Origin: Fibrobacteria bacterium | Lineage (GTDB): Bacteria > Fibrobacterota > Fibrobacteria > UBA5070 | NCBI GenBank assembly: GCA_020633825.1 | Contig: JACKCV010000001.1 | Coordinates: forward strand, 621,001 to 685,000 | DNA length: 64,000 bases | Direction of reading: 5' to 3' | Shown here: piece by piece, positions 50,006 through 59,900 of the stretch | Position numbering within the stretch: the stretch's first letter is position 1 | Layout of the letters: every line of letters begins with the position of its first letter | Translations under genes and position numbers: made by a program | The notes under the pieces: model-generated | Database searches by the model: none | Told to the model about the DNA's origin: nothing | The model's input: the letters and a program-made list of their open reading frames with translations, nothing else

Positions 50006-50570
50006 ATGCGCACGGAAATTGGACTTATCGCCGCCGTGGTGCTGTTGGTCGGCTGTAGCTCGGCTCCTGTCTACCATCGGACGGGTGAAACCCCTTCGGT
50101 CCGTTTGTCTATTCACGCCGCAGACACAATCCCTGGGCCGTCGCGAATCCGGATGCTCCAGCTTGGGAGAACCGATCCCGTGTCTGGTCGGGAAATGTTC
50201 ATCTATGTCGATTCGACTCCCGTCTTCACCAACGTCGATGTCCTGGAAGCAAAGGTGGTTGATTTCGATGATCGGTACGGTCCAAATGATTTTGGAGTGG
50301 ATGGTCGTCTTCACTCCCTCGGCGAAAAGTCGTTTCGCAGACTTCACCGAAAGCAGGGTGAGGTATCCCGTCGCGATACTGATCAATGGCAAGGTCGTTT
50401 CGGTGCCCTTTGTCCAGGGGCGAATCACCAGTGGCAAATGTCAGATCAGGTCAGGTGATCTAGGACAGGAGATGGCAACACAGATCGCCAATGGGATCGT
50501 GGGCTCCTCTTCCTTCCGATGGCCTCCCGATGAAGACACCCCGAACACAGAGGAAACCGAGAATCCTTGA
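50006..50570 (+). pseudogene. SecD-like periplasmic-domain lipoprotein, frameshifted
   Basis: The ATG at 50006 follows AAGGAG and encodes a lipoprotein signal (MRTEIGLIAAVVLLVGC). The first frame reads MFIYVDSTPVFTNVDVLEAKVVDF. From about 50270-50300 the homologous sequence continues in another frame: VVFTPSAKSRFADFTE, YPVAILINGKVVSVPFVQGRI and MATQIANGIVG. The combined product resembles the P1 region of SecD (the DGKVVSAPxI motif), without membrane helices. A single-base shift separates the halves; it could be a real mutation, a sequencing error or programmed frameshifting. A stop ends the first frame at 50458. Confidence 0.6.
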
Positions 50571-50763
50571 GGATCCCCCAAAGACGCTCGTGACTTCGAG
50601 GATGGGGCCGATTCAGAGGCTGGTGATGGGTATTCTGTGACGTTTTCTCAACGGAGGGTTGAAGAGGTCGATGTGGGAATTTGAAGGGGTTTAAAGCGGG
50701 AAATGTCCTGGTAGCTAAATTGTGCTCTCATCCAATGCCATTCCCGCGCACTCGAGGTAGCTG

Positions 50764-53700
50764 TTGACCACCAGATCTCGCCGTCCCCCCTTGTTGCCTA
50801 TCATCTTGTCGATTCTGGGCGGAACGATCCTTTCTTGTCAGCAAGACGTGCCCACCAAACCACAGGAAAACAACGGCCCGTTTGTCGTGTCGCAAACTTC
50901 CATCATCGATTCCTCTCGAATGCCGGATTCCGTCTCTTGGACCCACAAGGGAAAATCTGGAACATTCTCCCTCACCATCAATGGTCAGCAATCATTCCAG
51001 ATCAAGGATTCCTTCCCTCAATCACTCGCATCCGACACCCTGGTGATCAGCCTCTGGACACTTGGGCTTCGCACCACCGTCGTGCCTTCCATCGTGAAGT
51101 CCAACGGGGGATTCACCCCCATCGCCTCCAAACATGCTGTAGATAGCAGTGCGGTCAAGCTGCTGCAATCCTTCGATAGCCTACGCAATCTCGACCACGC
51201 CTCATTCGGATACGTTACAGATCCTGTCCCCAGTCAGATCCTCAGTCTCCAAAAGGCCATCGCGGTTTTGGTCTATTCTCGGAAATTGTCGCTGGCCGCT
51301 CTGCCGCCGGGTGTTGATTCCGGAGAGGTTCTGACCCGTGTCATTCTCATCGCAGCACGCTCCGGATCCAGAATCGATGAAGTGGCATTGATCACAGCGC
51401 TCGATATTGAATCGCTGAGGGAAATCACAGAGTCTCTCTTCCAGAATGGTGAGCTGAATTTTTCCGATAGTGCCTTTCTGACGCCAAATTATCCGTTGCG
51501 CTTACTCGCGCCATTGTCGGTGGCGTCGCCGTTGATCGCGGGAGGCTCTGCCGTTTCTGTCCGTGGCGCATTTGGTTGGAGCAAGGGCGCCAAGATCAGC
51601 AGCCACATCCAGCTATACAGCTCGCAGGGTGAGATTTCTGGCTTCGCCTTCCAGACCAAAGGTCCCATCTCGCAATCCGACACCGTCTGGACTCTTACAG
51701 ACAACGCCACCCTGCAGGCTCACGCCACCGCCGAAGCGGGCATCGATACACTCGTGGTCTCGATCTCCGATGATTTGGGGCACATCGCCACTGCACGGAC
51801 CGTATTCCGGGTAGTGAAAGCGGACTCCACCCTGCCACAGGCCAGAGTCAATGACACCGCCGCCCCACAGATCACTTCGATGGGCGGCACCCATGACACT
51901 GACTTTGTGTGGTCTATCCGCACCTATGAACTCTCGTGGTCGGTGACCGATGATTCTGCGCTGGCATCGGTGACATTGAATGGTTCAGATCTCCCAGGAA
52001 CCGACGGAGTCTTCCGTAAAAGCGTTTCCCTGAGCGTTGGGCGTGACAGTTTCCTGCTGGTGGCAAAGGATCACCATGGTCGCGAATCGAAATCTTTAGT
52101 GGTGATTACTCGCAATGCAGACACGACTGCTCCTGTGGTATCCCTGAAGTCGCCTCCCAAGGACGCCGCCGTCCCCAATGCCGTGGATAAAATGGATGTT
52201 GAGGCGAATGCCTCCGACCTCAATGGAATCGATGCCGTTTTGATCAACGGCGTGAAGGTGACGGTTGAGCCATTCCAGATTTCCGTTCCTTTGGCCGTGG
52301 GTCCCAACGTGGTGAGTATCAAAGCTTGGGACAAAGCGGGAAATGAATCCAAGTCGCTGTCGGTGACCATTACCCGAGCGAAGTCCCTGGGCGATACCGT
52401 CGCCCCTCAGATTGATCGCGTTACGCCCAATGCCAAGGACACCACGGTCGGGTACCTCATCACCTCGATCCCTCTCTCTTATCTGATTACGGACGACTCC
52501 CTTTCTGCGGTCACTCTCAATGGGAAGGTACTCACCAGCACAGCCAGCCTCTACCAGACATCTGTGGATCTGCCCGTGGGCACCACCTCGTTCGTTTTGG
52601 TGGCTTTGGACAAGAAGGGAAATCCCGCTCGCGACACGGTGAGCATCACCCGCCTGAAAGACACCACTAGGCCCGTGGTATCCCTGGTTGACCCCACAAA
52701 AGACACGACAGTGTGGGCCTTCGTGCCTAGCGTAACAGTTACCTGGAAAGTGACTGACAACGCTCTGAAACTGGTGAGCATCAACGGCGCTACTGCGACG
52801 AAGGTGGGTGATCTCTTCTCGCAGAAGGTGAATCTGGCCACTGACACCACCTGGATCCGTCTGATGGCGCTCGACTCCTCGGGCAACACCGACAACGACT
52901 CGATCCGAGTGTTGCGCCAATACGACCATGTCGCGCCCACGATTCTCCTGCATAACGTGAAGTCGCGCCTGGTCGCTTATGGGGTGGCAAAAGACACGCT
53001 CAGATGGAACGTTCGGGAGAATCTCAAGCTGCTCTCGGTGACCTTGAATGGGAAAGCCCTCACCAGCTCCGATACGCTGTACACGGCCTTCGTATCGCTT
53101 GCTGTTGGCACCAATCGCTTCGTTCTGGTGGCCGCCGACAGCGCGGGCAATAAAACCACAGATACCGCCATCGTCGCGCGCACCGCACCAACGCCCACCC
53201 ACTCGGCGGCACCCGGGCGGTATATCGGAGCCGTCTACGACACCATAACCTCCGTGGGTGCCGACTCCATCATGTATTCCACTGATGGTGCCAGCTGGAA
53301 GAAGCTCACCAAGCCGCTTTCTATTACCACCTCGGGGACCATCTACGCTAAGGCGATGCCTGGTGAGGGTGTGGCTTCCGCTGCTTACACCCTATCGCAA
53401 ATCAAGAAGGTTGTGTCTGGCGGGAGCAGCTATTTATCGAGTTCACATTCGCTATTTCTGATGACAGATGGAAGTGTTTGGGAGTCGGGATTGGTCACCA
53501 AAAAGGTGTCGCCTTTCATTCGCTCGATTAGTAAAAGTCAATTGACCGGGGTTGAAGATGTTGAGGTGTACAATGCGCACGGAGACACAAAACGATTCTT
53601 TAAAATGTCGGACAATTCTTGGTATGCCGAAGGGTGGAATTATTCCGGGTCGCTGGGGATTGGGGCCGTTCTCGATAATGGGTTTGTGCAGCTATCGGAC

Positions 53701-54423
53701 GTTGTGCAGGTTGCCCCAGGGAACGGAGAGTCCTATTTCCTGCTCAAGGATGGGACTGTGTGGGGGGCGGGGTCATTGATGGTAAAAATTCTTGGCCCAT
53801 ACCCGACCCCCGAAGGCGATCCTGTTCAGATTACTCTGGAATCAGGCATCCCTCTCAAAGAGATTGTCAAGATTAAAGCTGGCTTTCCTTCTGGAACTTT
53901 TGTTCCAAACACAGTGGCATTGGGTGCGAACGGTGACCTTTGGGGGTGGGGGTGGGGCGACTCAACCCCATCAGTAATACTTTCTGGGGTAAAGTCGATG
54001 GCGCTTTCAAGTAATCTATTAGTGCTTATGACTGATGGAACTGTCCAAGGGCTCGGAATGAATGGTGATGGTCAGATTGGAAATGGATTTGCTAGAGAAA
54101 CTGGAGTTATGTTTAGCAAGGCAGCGGGACTTTCAGATATTATTGATTTGTCGACCAGTGGGTTCCATAGTTTATTCCTGCGAAAAGATGGCGTATTGTA
54201 TCTGTCTGGTTTGATTGAAACCGCCATGACGGGAACAGGTCAACCTACTGGCCCTATTACTCACACTCCAATAGAGCTCGCTCGCGAAGTGAAGTTCATT
54301 TCTAGCGGGTTTGATGGAAGCTTCTTTGTCAAGAGCGATGGCACTCTATGGTCAATAGGATTGCCTGCCGACGGATTGGAAGAATCTGGCGTTAATGGGG
54401 CGCCACGGCGGGTTGATTTTTAA
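50764..54423 (+). CDS. Large Ig-like/chitobiase-C/RCC1 surface lipoprotein
   Basis: A 1219-residue protein from a TTG start, with GAGGTAG just upstream. The signal peptide ends in lipobox LSC (Cys25, GGTILSC). Residues about 320-830 are five or six Ig-like units of the type DTTAPVVSLxxP...VTLNGxxL...VGTxxFxLVAxDxxGN. Residues about 835-885 resemble the chitobiase/HEX C-terminal domain (YSTDGASWKKLTKPLSI, GTIYAKAMPGEG). The last 330 residues are RCC1-like repeats (GDLWGWGWGDS, DGTVQGLGMNGDGQIGNGF). It probably lies on the cell surface in adhesion or polymer binding. It is a paralogue of 56992-60573. The RCC1 part is AT-richer than the rest. Confidence 0.85.
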   Translation: MTTRSRRPPLLPIILSILGGTILSCQQDVPTKPQENNGPFVVSQTSIIDSSRMPDSVSWTHKGKSGTFSLTINGQQSFQIKDSFPQSLASDTLVISLWTLGLRTTVVPSIVKSNGGFTPIASKHAVDSSAVKLLQSFDSLRNLDHASFGYVTDPVPSQILSLQKAIAVLVYSRKLSLAALPPGVDSGEVLTRVILIAARSGSRIDEVALITALDIESLREITESLFQNGELNFSDSAFLTPNYPLRLLAPLSVASPLIAGGSAVSVRGAFGWSKGAKISSHIQLYSSQGEISGFAFQTKGPISQSDTVWTLTDNATLQAHATAEAGIDTLVVSISDDLGHIATARTVFRVVKADSTLPQARVNDTAAPQITSMGGTHDTDFVWSIRTYELSWSVTDDSALASVTLNGSDLPGTDGVFRKSVSLSVGRDSFLLVAKDHHGRESKSLVVITRNADTTAPVVSLKSPPKDAAVPNAVDKMDVEANASDLNGIDAVLINGVKVTVEPFQISVPLAVGPNVVSIKAWDKAGNESKSLSVTITRAKSLGDTVAPQIDRVTPNAKDTTVGYLITSIPLSYLITDDSLSAVTLNGKVLTSTASLYQTSVDLPVGTTSFVLVALDKKGNPARDTVSITRLKDTTRPVVSLVDPTKDTTVWAFVPSVTVTWKVTDNALKLVSINGATATKVGDLFSQKVNLATDTTWIRLMALDSSGNTDNDSIRVLRQYDHVAPTILLHNVKSRLVAYGVAKDTLRWNVRENLKLLSVTLNGKALTSSDTLYTAFVSLAVGTNRFVLVAADSAGNKTTDTAIVARTAPTPTHSAAPGRYIGAVYDTITSVGADSIMYSTDGASWKKLTKPLSITTSGTIYAKAMPGEGVASAAYTLSQIKKVVSGGSSYLSSSHSLFLMTDGSVWESGLVTKKVSPFIRSISKSQLTGVEDVEVYNAHGDTKRFFKMSDNSWYAEGWNYSGSLGIGAVLDNGFVQLSDVVQVAPGNGESYFLLKDGTVWGAGSLMVKILGPYPTPEGDPVQITLESGIPLKEIVKIKAGFPSGTFVPNTVALGANGDLWGWGWGDSTPSVILSGVKSMALSSNLLVLMTDGTVQGLGMNGDGQIGNGFARETGVMFSKAAGLSDIIDLSTSGFHSLFLRKDGVLYLSGLIETAMTGTGQPTGPITHTPIELAREVKFISSGFDGSFFVKSDGTLWSIGLPADGLEESGVNGAPRRVDF

Positions 54424-54911
54424 GGGGGGCGGGGTTCGTCATTTCAGATGAGGAGTAAGATGCGCTTCGTTTGCCGGACCCTTTGCAGAAAGGGGTGTTA
54501 AGGAGTCATGGCGGGTTTTAAATTTATGCGTAGTGATGCGCGCAGCGAATGGAGCTCCTTCTGTTTATTGTGCAATATTTTCTATTCTCGCCCTATTGTT
54601 CCAAATTGCTTGGGCGCCAATTGCCATTTATTTTGTGGGCACTATTTTGTGTTTCATGGATCAAGGAGAATTACCGTGAAGGAAAGCTATTCTGCGGCAC
54701 TGCAAACGATTGTTGGCGTGCGAAGTAACGTAAAAACGGTGTGGCTGAAAGTGTTTGAAATGGTATTGCGTGATGCATGGTGTGGGATTTTAGAATCATC
54801 GGGAACGCCGCAAACCATTTTTGGGTCGCGGCCTCATCTGTGAATCAATTCCTTGGAATTTTTAGCACTGCACTCCGGAAATGCCTGGGTATTCGCCAGA
54901 CCCCGAACTCA
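54424..54911. other. AT-rich gene-poor region
   Basis: About 490 bases between two convergent genes. An open frame at 54508-54843 lacks a recognisable family, a Shine-Dalgarno sequence and natural composition, so I do not call it a gene. No clear terminator hairpin with a T-run is visible. Confidence 0.4.
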
Positions 54912-55979
54912 TCAGCGGCTGTTGATGGTCTTGCGGGCGAATCCCGTCGAGCTGTTGCGCAGCCAGTACACGCCCAGGGGGAGGTCCTTGCGGGCGGTGT
55001 TCCATTCGCTTTCCATGGCGGCGAGGTCCGCGGCGTGGAATGCCGCCACGCGGAGCCCACGGACATCGAAGATGACAAAATCCGCATTCGCGGAGATCCC
55101 GGGAGTGGCGCGAACCACCTCGGTGGTCTTGGGGAGCAACTTGAGCATCTGCTGGGCGTAGCGCTTTCCGAATTCGCGGTAGGAGGCGGCGCTGAAATGC
55201 AGGTTCGACTTGTCATCGGCATGAGTACCTAGGCCGCTAGATGAAATGGGGTAGGCTGTTGGTATGGTTCCCTTGATCCCGTTGATGACATTATTCAGGC
55301 TGCTATTGTTTGCTAACTGCCCCACAAGCAATGGGACCTCACTCGCCTTCAAGCCCAGATCTTTAATAAGGTCTAGGTAAACAGTGTTGACTTTGTTGGG
55401 CCACACGGTCCCCTGGTCTCCCGCATCGGATTCCCCTTGGTGGAGAAGAATCCCTTTGATGACACCTGATTTTTGGGCGATTTTCGCCATCGCGACCAGA
55501 CGACCGTAGGGATTGCCGCCATATTCCTTCACGATGTTCTGCATCCAGGTGGCTTCGCCCGCGTAGTAGGAGGCGTATTTCGCCGGATCGAACCCGACGA
55601 TTTTGGTGCCAGCAACGGCCACGGGGACAATCCCGATCTTGATGTTGGCGGGGAGGCTGTCGACGAGGGTTCGGGCGAAATAGTCGACGGGGCTGAGTCC
55701 TGTTCCACAACGGAACAGGGGCGCGATGCCCGGAGACCACTGATCTTTGGTGCGTTGGAGATTCGTGCAGGTGGTGGCGCCGAGAACCTGGAATCGCGGG
55801 AGGGATTGCTTGTCAGTGGAATTGTAATCCGACGCGAAATTGGCGTACCCCTCCATGTTCGACTGCCCGAACGCGAGATAGATGTGGAAGTTCGGGTCGA
55901 CCTGGGCGGAGGCCGGAGCTCCGGAGAGAGCCCCCAGGGAGGCGAGGATCAGTCCGACTTTGGTTTTCGACAAGTTCAT
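54912..55979 (-). CDS. Secreted SGNH/CE6-type carbohydrate esterase with T9SS-like C-terminus
   Basis: A 355-residue protein from the ATG at 55979 with signal peptide MNLSKTKVGLILASLGALSGAPASA. The sialate O-acetylesterase/CE6 signature is clear: block I FGQSNMEGYA (catalytic Ser), LLHQGESDAGD, and the Asp-x-x-His block DKSNLHFSAASYREFGKRYA. It likely removes acetyl groups from xylan or related polysaccharides. The C-terminal 60 residues (ADFVIFDVRGLRVAAF, PLGVYWLRNSS) look like a type IX secretion/sorting domain, as on extracellular hydrolases of this lineage. The ATG at 56066 in the same frame would add 29 residues without a signal and is rejected. Confidence 0.88.
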   Translation of the reverse strand: MNLSKTKVGLILASLGALSGAPASAQVDPNFHIYLAFGQSNMEGYANFASDYNSTDKQSLPRFQVLGATTCTNLQRTKDQWSPGIAPLFRCGTGLSPVDYFARTLVDSLPANIKIGIVPVAVAGTKIVGFDPAKYASYYAGEATWMQNIVKEYGGNPYGRLVAMAKIAQKSGVIKGILLHQGESDAGDQGTVWPNKVNTVYLDLIKDLGLKASEVPLLVGQLANNSSLNNVINGIKGTIPTAYPISSSGLGTHADDKSNLHFSAASYREFGKRYAQQMLKLLPKTTEVVRATPGISANADFVIFDVRGLRVAAFHAADLAAMESEWNTARKDLPLGVYWLRNSSTGFARKTINSR

Positions 55980-56310
55980 TCGAGCGCCCCTCTGGGATGA
56001 GCGGAGTTTCCGTTCTTCGGGTAGCGCCCCTCCGGGATCGGTCCCTTGTCTCCGAAGTCGAACCAAGGTTGGAAACCGGAGAAATGGCCATCGAGGCGAT
56101 GCCGAGTGGAAGACTCCAACATGTCAGAGGATAGACTGGATCGCTCGGGATGGTTGGTGCTTCGACGATTCCACCGTTGTGGAAAGATCAACGGCGGAAG
56201 GGCGGTGACCCGAGTGCTCCTTCATGACCATGCGGCCCCCACTCGGGGCCGACCTTGGTGCCGCATTGCCCGGCTGGATGGGCATTCCGGGGGGAATCAA
56301 GAATGGAGTT
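55980..56310. other. Intergenic region
   Basis: About 330 bases between the methyltransferase stop and the esterase start, both on the minus strand. It should contain the esterase promoter. I see no gene, repeat or clear terminator. Confidence 0.4.
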
Positions 56311-56973
56311 TCATCCGATCTTGGGGGTGAATCGAATGCTGTCGGTTTCCACGTGGAACTCCATGGATGGGCGTCGAGAGAGCACGAATTCCCGAACCGT
56401 CTCCAGGGTCGGGTAGCCAGGATCGGTCCCGAAGTCCCTGGCATCGTCGATCACGAGTACGTGCCCGAGGTCCGGGGCATTCAGGATGTGGTCCAATTCC
56501 TGCAGGATCGGCGTGTCGGATTCCCCTTTCGCCGTGACCCCGGAGGAATAGTGCCCGTCGAGCCAGAAAAGAGTGGGTTTGTCGAGGCGAGGAAGGATTT
56601 GCTGCAATTGCTGCCCGCTGTCGCCTTGGATGACATGGATGTGCGGCGAGTTCTTGAACCGCCGTTGCGCCAGGCGATGCAGGGGCTTGGCGAGTTCGAT
56701 GGTGTAGATGGTCTCGAAATCATCGCGAAGCGCCGCGATCATCTCGCCGTAGTACGTGCCGGTCTCGACCAGGATGGAGAGACCGTGCAATTTGGCAAGG
56801 GATTGCAACACAAGCCTCTTGGCCATGTGGGGAGGAGGGACGGGGGAGCCCGCTTGCAGCCAAGCTTCGTATTCGCGAGCTTGCCGCTCGGCGGATTTCC
56901 GGTCGTGGGCCGCGTAGTACCCCGGGATTCGCTTGATCAAGGAGCGCAGGAGAAATGGGATGGTCTGGCTCAT
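56311..56973 (-). CDS. Class I SAM-dependent methyltransferase-like protein
   Basis: A 220-residue protein. The glycine-containing motif I is LVETGTYYGEMIAAL, followed by YTIELAKPLHRLAQRRF, VIQGDSGQQL, LFWLDGHYSSG and HVLVIDDARDF. This layout is that of Methyltransf_24-like proteins often found in polysaccharide or glycan gene clusters. No membrane segment. The ATG at 56973 is 18 bases after the stop of the giant RCC1 lipoprotein, so they may share a transcript, though a functional link is not evident. Confidence 0.82.
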   Translation of the reverse strand: MSQTIPFLLRSLIKRIPGYYAAHDRKSAERQAREYEAWLQAGSPVPPPHMAKRLVLQSLAKLHGLSILVETGTYYGEMIAALRDDFETIYTIELAKPLHRLAQRRFKNSPHIHVIQGDSGQQLQQILPRLDKPTLFWLDGHYSSGVTAKGESDTPILQELDHILNAPDLGHVLVIDDARDFGTDPGYPTLETVREFVLSRRPSMEFHVETDSIRFTPKIG

Positions 56974-56991
56974 CGACGAGCTCCGTTCTGG

Positions 56992-59900
56992 TCAATTTCC
57001 GGTGGTGCTGGAGGGGAGGCGGATTCGAACCGGAGTCGAGATGTCCCCTCCGACGGAAATTGGAGAAATGCCGCCGAAAGTGTTCGCGCCGGTTCCCCAA
57101 ACCGAGCCATCCTTCTTGGAGAACAAACTTACGAAGGTATGGGCCGAAAACTGGGTGATGTCGGTGGCGACGACGACCGGTGTGCCGAAGGGCGCGGTGG
57201 ATGATCTCCCCAATTGACCGCGATCGTTGTTCCCACAGCCGAGCAAGTCGCCGGATCCTGTGAGGAACAAGGAATGGTTCGTTCCCGCGGCGATGGCCTG
57301 GATCCCGGAAAGCCCGGGAACGTTGGTCGGTGTGAAGCGAGTCTTGAAGGTTCCATCCCCCAGTTGTCCGAATTCGTTCGAACCCATGACCGAGACGGTT
57401 CCATCCAGGAGCAAGGCGATGGTGAAATCGTCCCCGACGGCAACCGCTTGCACTCCCTCGAGGATTTTTTGGGGCGTCTTGGTTCCATCCACGGATTCAC
57501 CCAGTCCCAACCGACCATCGGCATTGCTCCCGGTTCCCCAAAGGCTGTGATCTTTCATGAGAATGGCTGTGTGGTGGGTGGAGGCGGCAACGCTTTCGAC
57601 ATCCTCCATGATGGGAACGGGTGCTTTCCTGTTGGTGTTTGTTCCATCACCCAGTTGTCCGTCCGAATTGTAGCCCGTGGCATACATGATCCCCGCGCTG
57701 GACACAAAAGCGGAATGCAGGGCCCCCGCATAGGGCATCCCGTCCATGATGGGTTCCAGGACGCTCGTACCCTTCTGGTTTTCCAGTCCGAGTTGGCCTT
57801 CGCCATTGAACCCACTTCCGGAGGTGGATCCGCGCGTGTTTTGATAGAGTGCGAAATGGTTGCCAGGTGCGACCCGTTGGATGTTCGACTGGATCTGATG
57901 CAAACTCTCCATCGTTTCCGTGTGGCCGTCGCCGAAGATGCCCCACTTCCCTGCAGGATCTCTTCCATGCTCGTTGCGGCCCGCCGCCCACACCGTGTGG
58001 TCGTCGAGCAGGAGGAAGGTCGAGAAGAATCCTGCGATGACTTCCGCCGTATGGACCGTGAAATCCGCGGTGGCCACGGGTGAAATGGCGCTGCCGACAT
58101 GGCTGCGGGTTTGCAGAGTGGTGGAGCGGTCGAGGACGAGGAATTTGTTCCAACGGGACCAGCGGGTGCCGTCGAGGGAATAGGTCACGCTGTCCGTTCC
58201 CCGGTCGTCGAGCCAGGCGGTGTCGGCGCCGAGGAAAACCGCTCCGGCGTTCTTGAAGCTGGGGGCGAAGGCGTAGTCGGCGCGCGAGATCTCGGAGGTG
58301 AAGGTGCCTTTGCGAACCCTCGCGAGCACTCGGGTGTTGGTGGAGACTTCGATCTCCGAGGGTGCGGCCTTCCAGGTCGTTCCTCCGTCGATGGAATATT
58401 CCACCAGGCTCGGTAGGGAATGGCCAAAGGTGACGATCTGCGCCGATTTCAACCCACGGCTCGTCGGGGAGATGGTGGGCGGAGCAATGCGCACCACCTG
58501 AATGGAGTCGGTCGTGACGTTGCCCGTGCGATCCGTTGCCTGCAGGCGGACCACAATGGAATCCCCGCTCAAGGGGATCTTGGCCTGGTAGGTGCCCTGA
58601 TTCGGAGAGATGGGTTTGCCTTGGATGGAGACCGTCTTCAGGGAATCGTTGTCCTGGACCTTCCAGGTCACCGATAGGGTGTCTCGCGAGCTGGGAAGGA
58701 GGGTGTCTTGGAGGGGGAGCACGCGCGAAACCCGCGGAGGTTCGGAATCGCGCCGACGCTCGATGCGGAGAGTGTCGCGGGACGTGTTCCCACGCAGGTC
58801 GGTGGCGACGAGAACGTACACGTGCTTCCCGGTGTCGAGGGCGATGGTGCGCTCGAAGAGACCGTCGGCTCCGGTCAGGGCGGTTCCGTCGAGGGTTACC
58901 CGCGCGAGGGTGGAGTCGTCCTGGATGTTCCAGCGCACTGCCACCGCGGTGGTCGACCAAGGCACCACTGTGTCGGAGGTCGGCGTCAACCTTTGGATGG
59001 TGGGGGGCGTGTGATCTCCTCGGGCAGCCCGCACGACCTTCACTCGTGCGGTGTCGGTATTTCCTGCGCTGTCGAGAGCGACCACGACGATCTCGTTGGA
59101 ACCCACGGCGAGGTCGGAGCGCGCTTTCCAGGGGGCGCTCTTCAGGAGGGTGGCCCCGATCTTGATCGACTCGATCCCGGAGGCGTCGGACGCCGAGACC
59201 TCGACGAGAATGGAGGTGGAATCGTTGGGAACGGACGTGCCCTCCTTGGGGGACAAGATCTCCACCGAAGGGGCGGTGGTGTCGCGAACTGTGGGTGTGG
59301 TGGTGTCGGGGGCACGTTCGATGCGGAGGGTGTCGTAGGCCGCGTTGCCGCGTTGGTCGTAGGCCACCAGCACGAAGAGGTGCTTCCCGGTGTCGAGGGC
59401 GATGGTCTTTTCGAAGATGCCGTCGGCTCCAGTGAGCGCAACCCCTTGGAAGGTGACGCGCTCGAGGAGGGAATCGTCCCGGATCTTCCAGCGTGCCAGC
59501 AAGGATTGCGTCTTCCAGGGGACCATGGTGTCGGCGGAGGTGGGTGCCAATCGTTCGATGGTGGGAGGCGTGTGATCTCCCCGGGCGGCCCGCACGACCT
59601 TCACCCGTGCGGTGTCGGTATTTCCTGCGCTGTCGAGAGCGACCACGACGATCTCGTTGGAACCCACGGCGAGGTCGGAGCGCGCTTTCCAGGGGGCGTT
59701 CTTCAGGAGGGTGGCCCCGATCTTGACCGACTCGATCCCCGAGGCGTCGGACGCTGAAACTTCGACGAGAATGGAGGTGGAATCGTTGGGAAGATCAGTC
59801 CCGGCGACGGGGGAGAGAATCCGCAGGTCGGGGGCGACGGTGTCGCGGACGGGTTTGGTCTCCAACTTGGCCACAACATCGATCTGGTTCTGGGAGATGG

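Noticed and set aside
54508..54843. A 111-codon open frame in the AT-rich gap
   Set aside because: No Shine-Dalgarno, no family, unnatural residue composition, and it is in a region between convergent genes.
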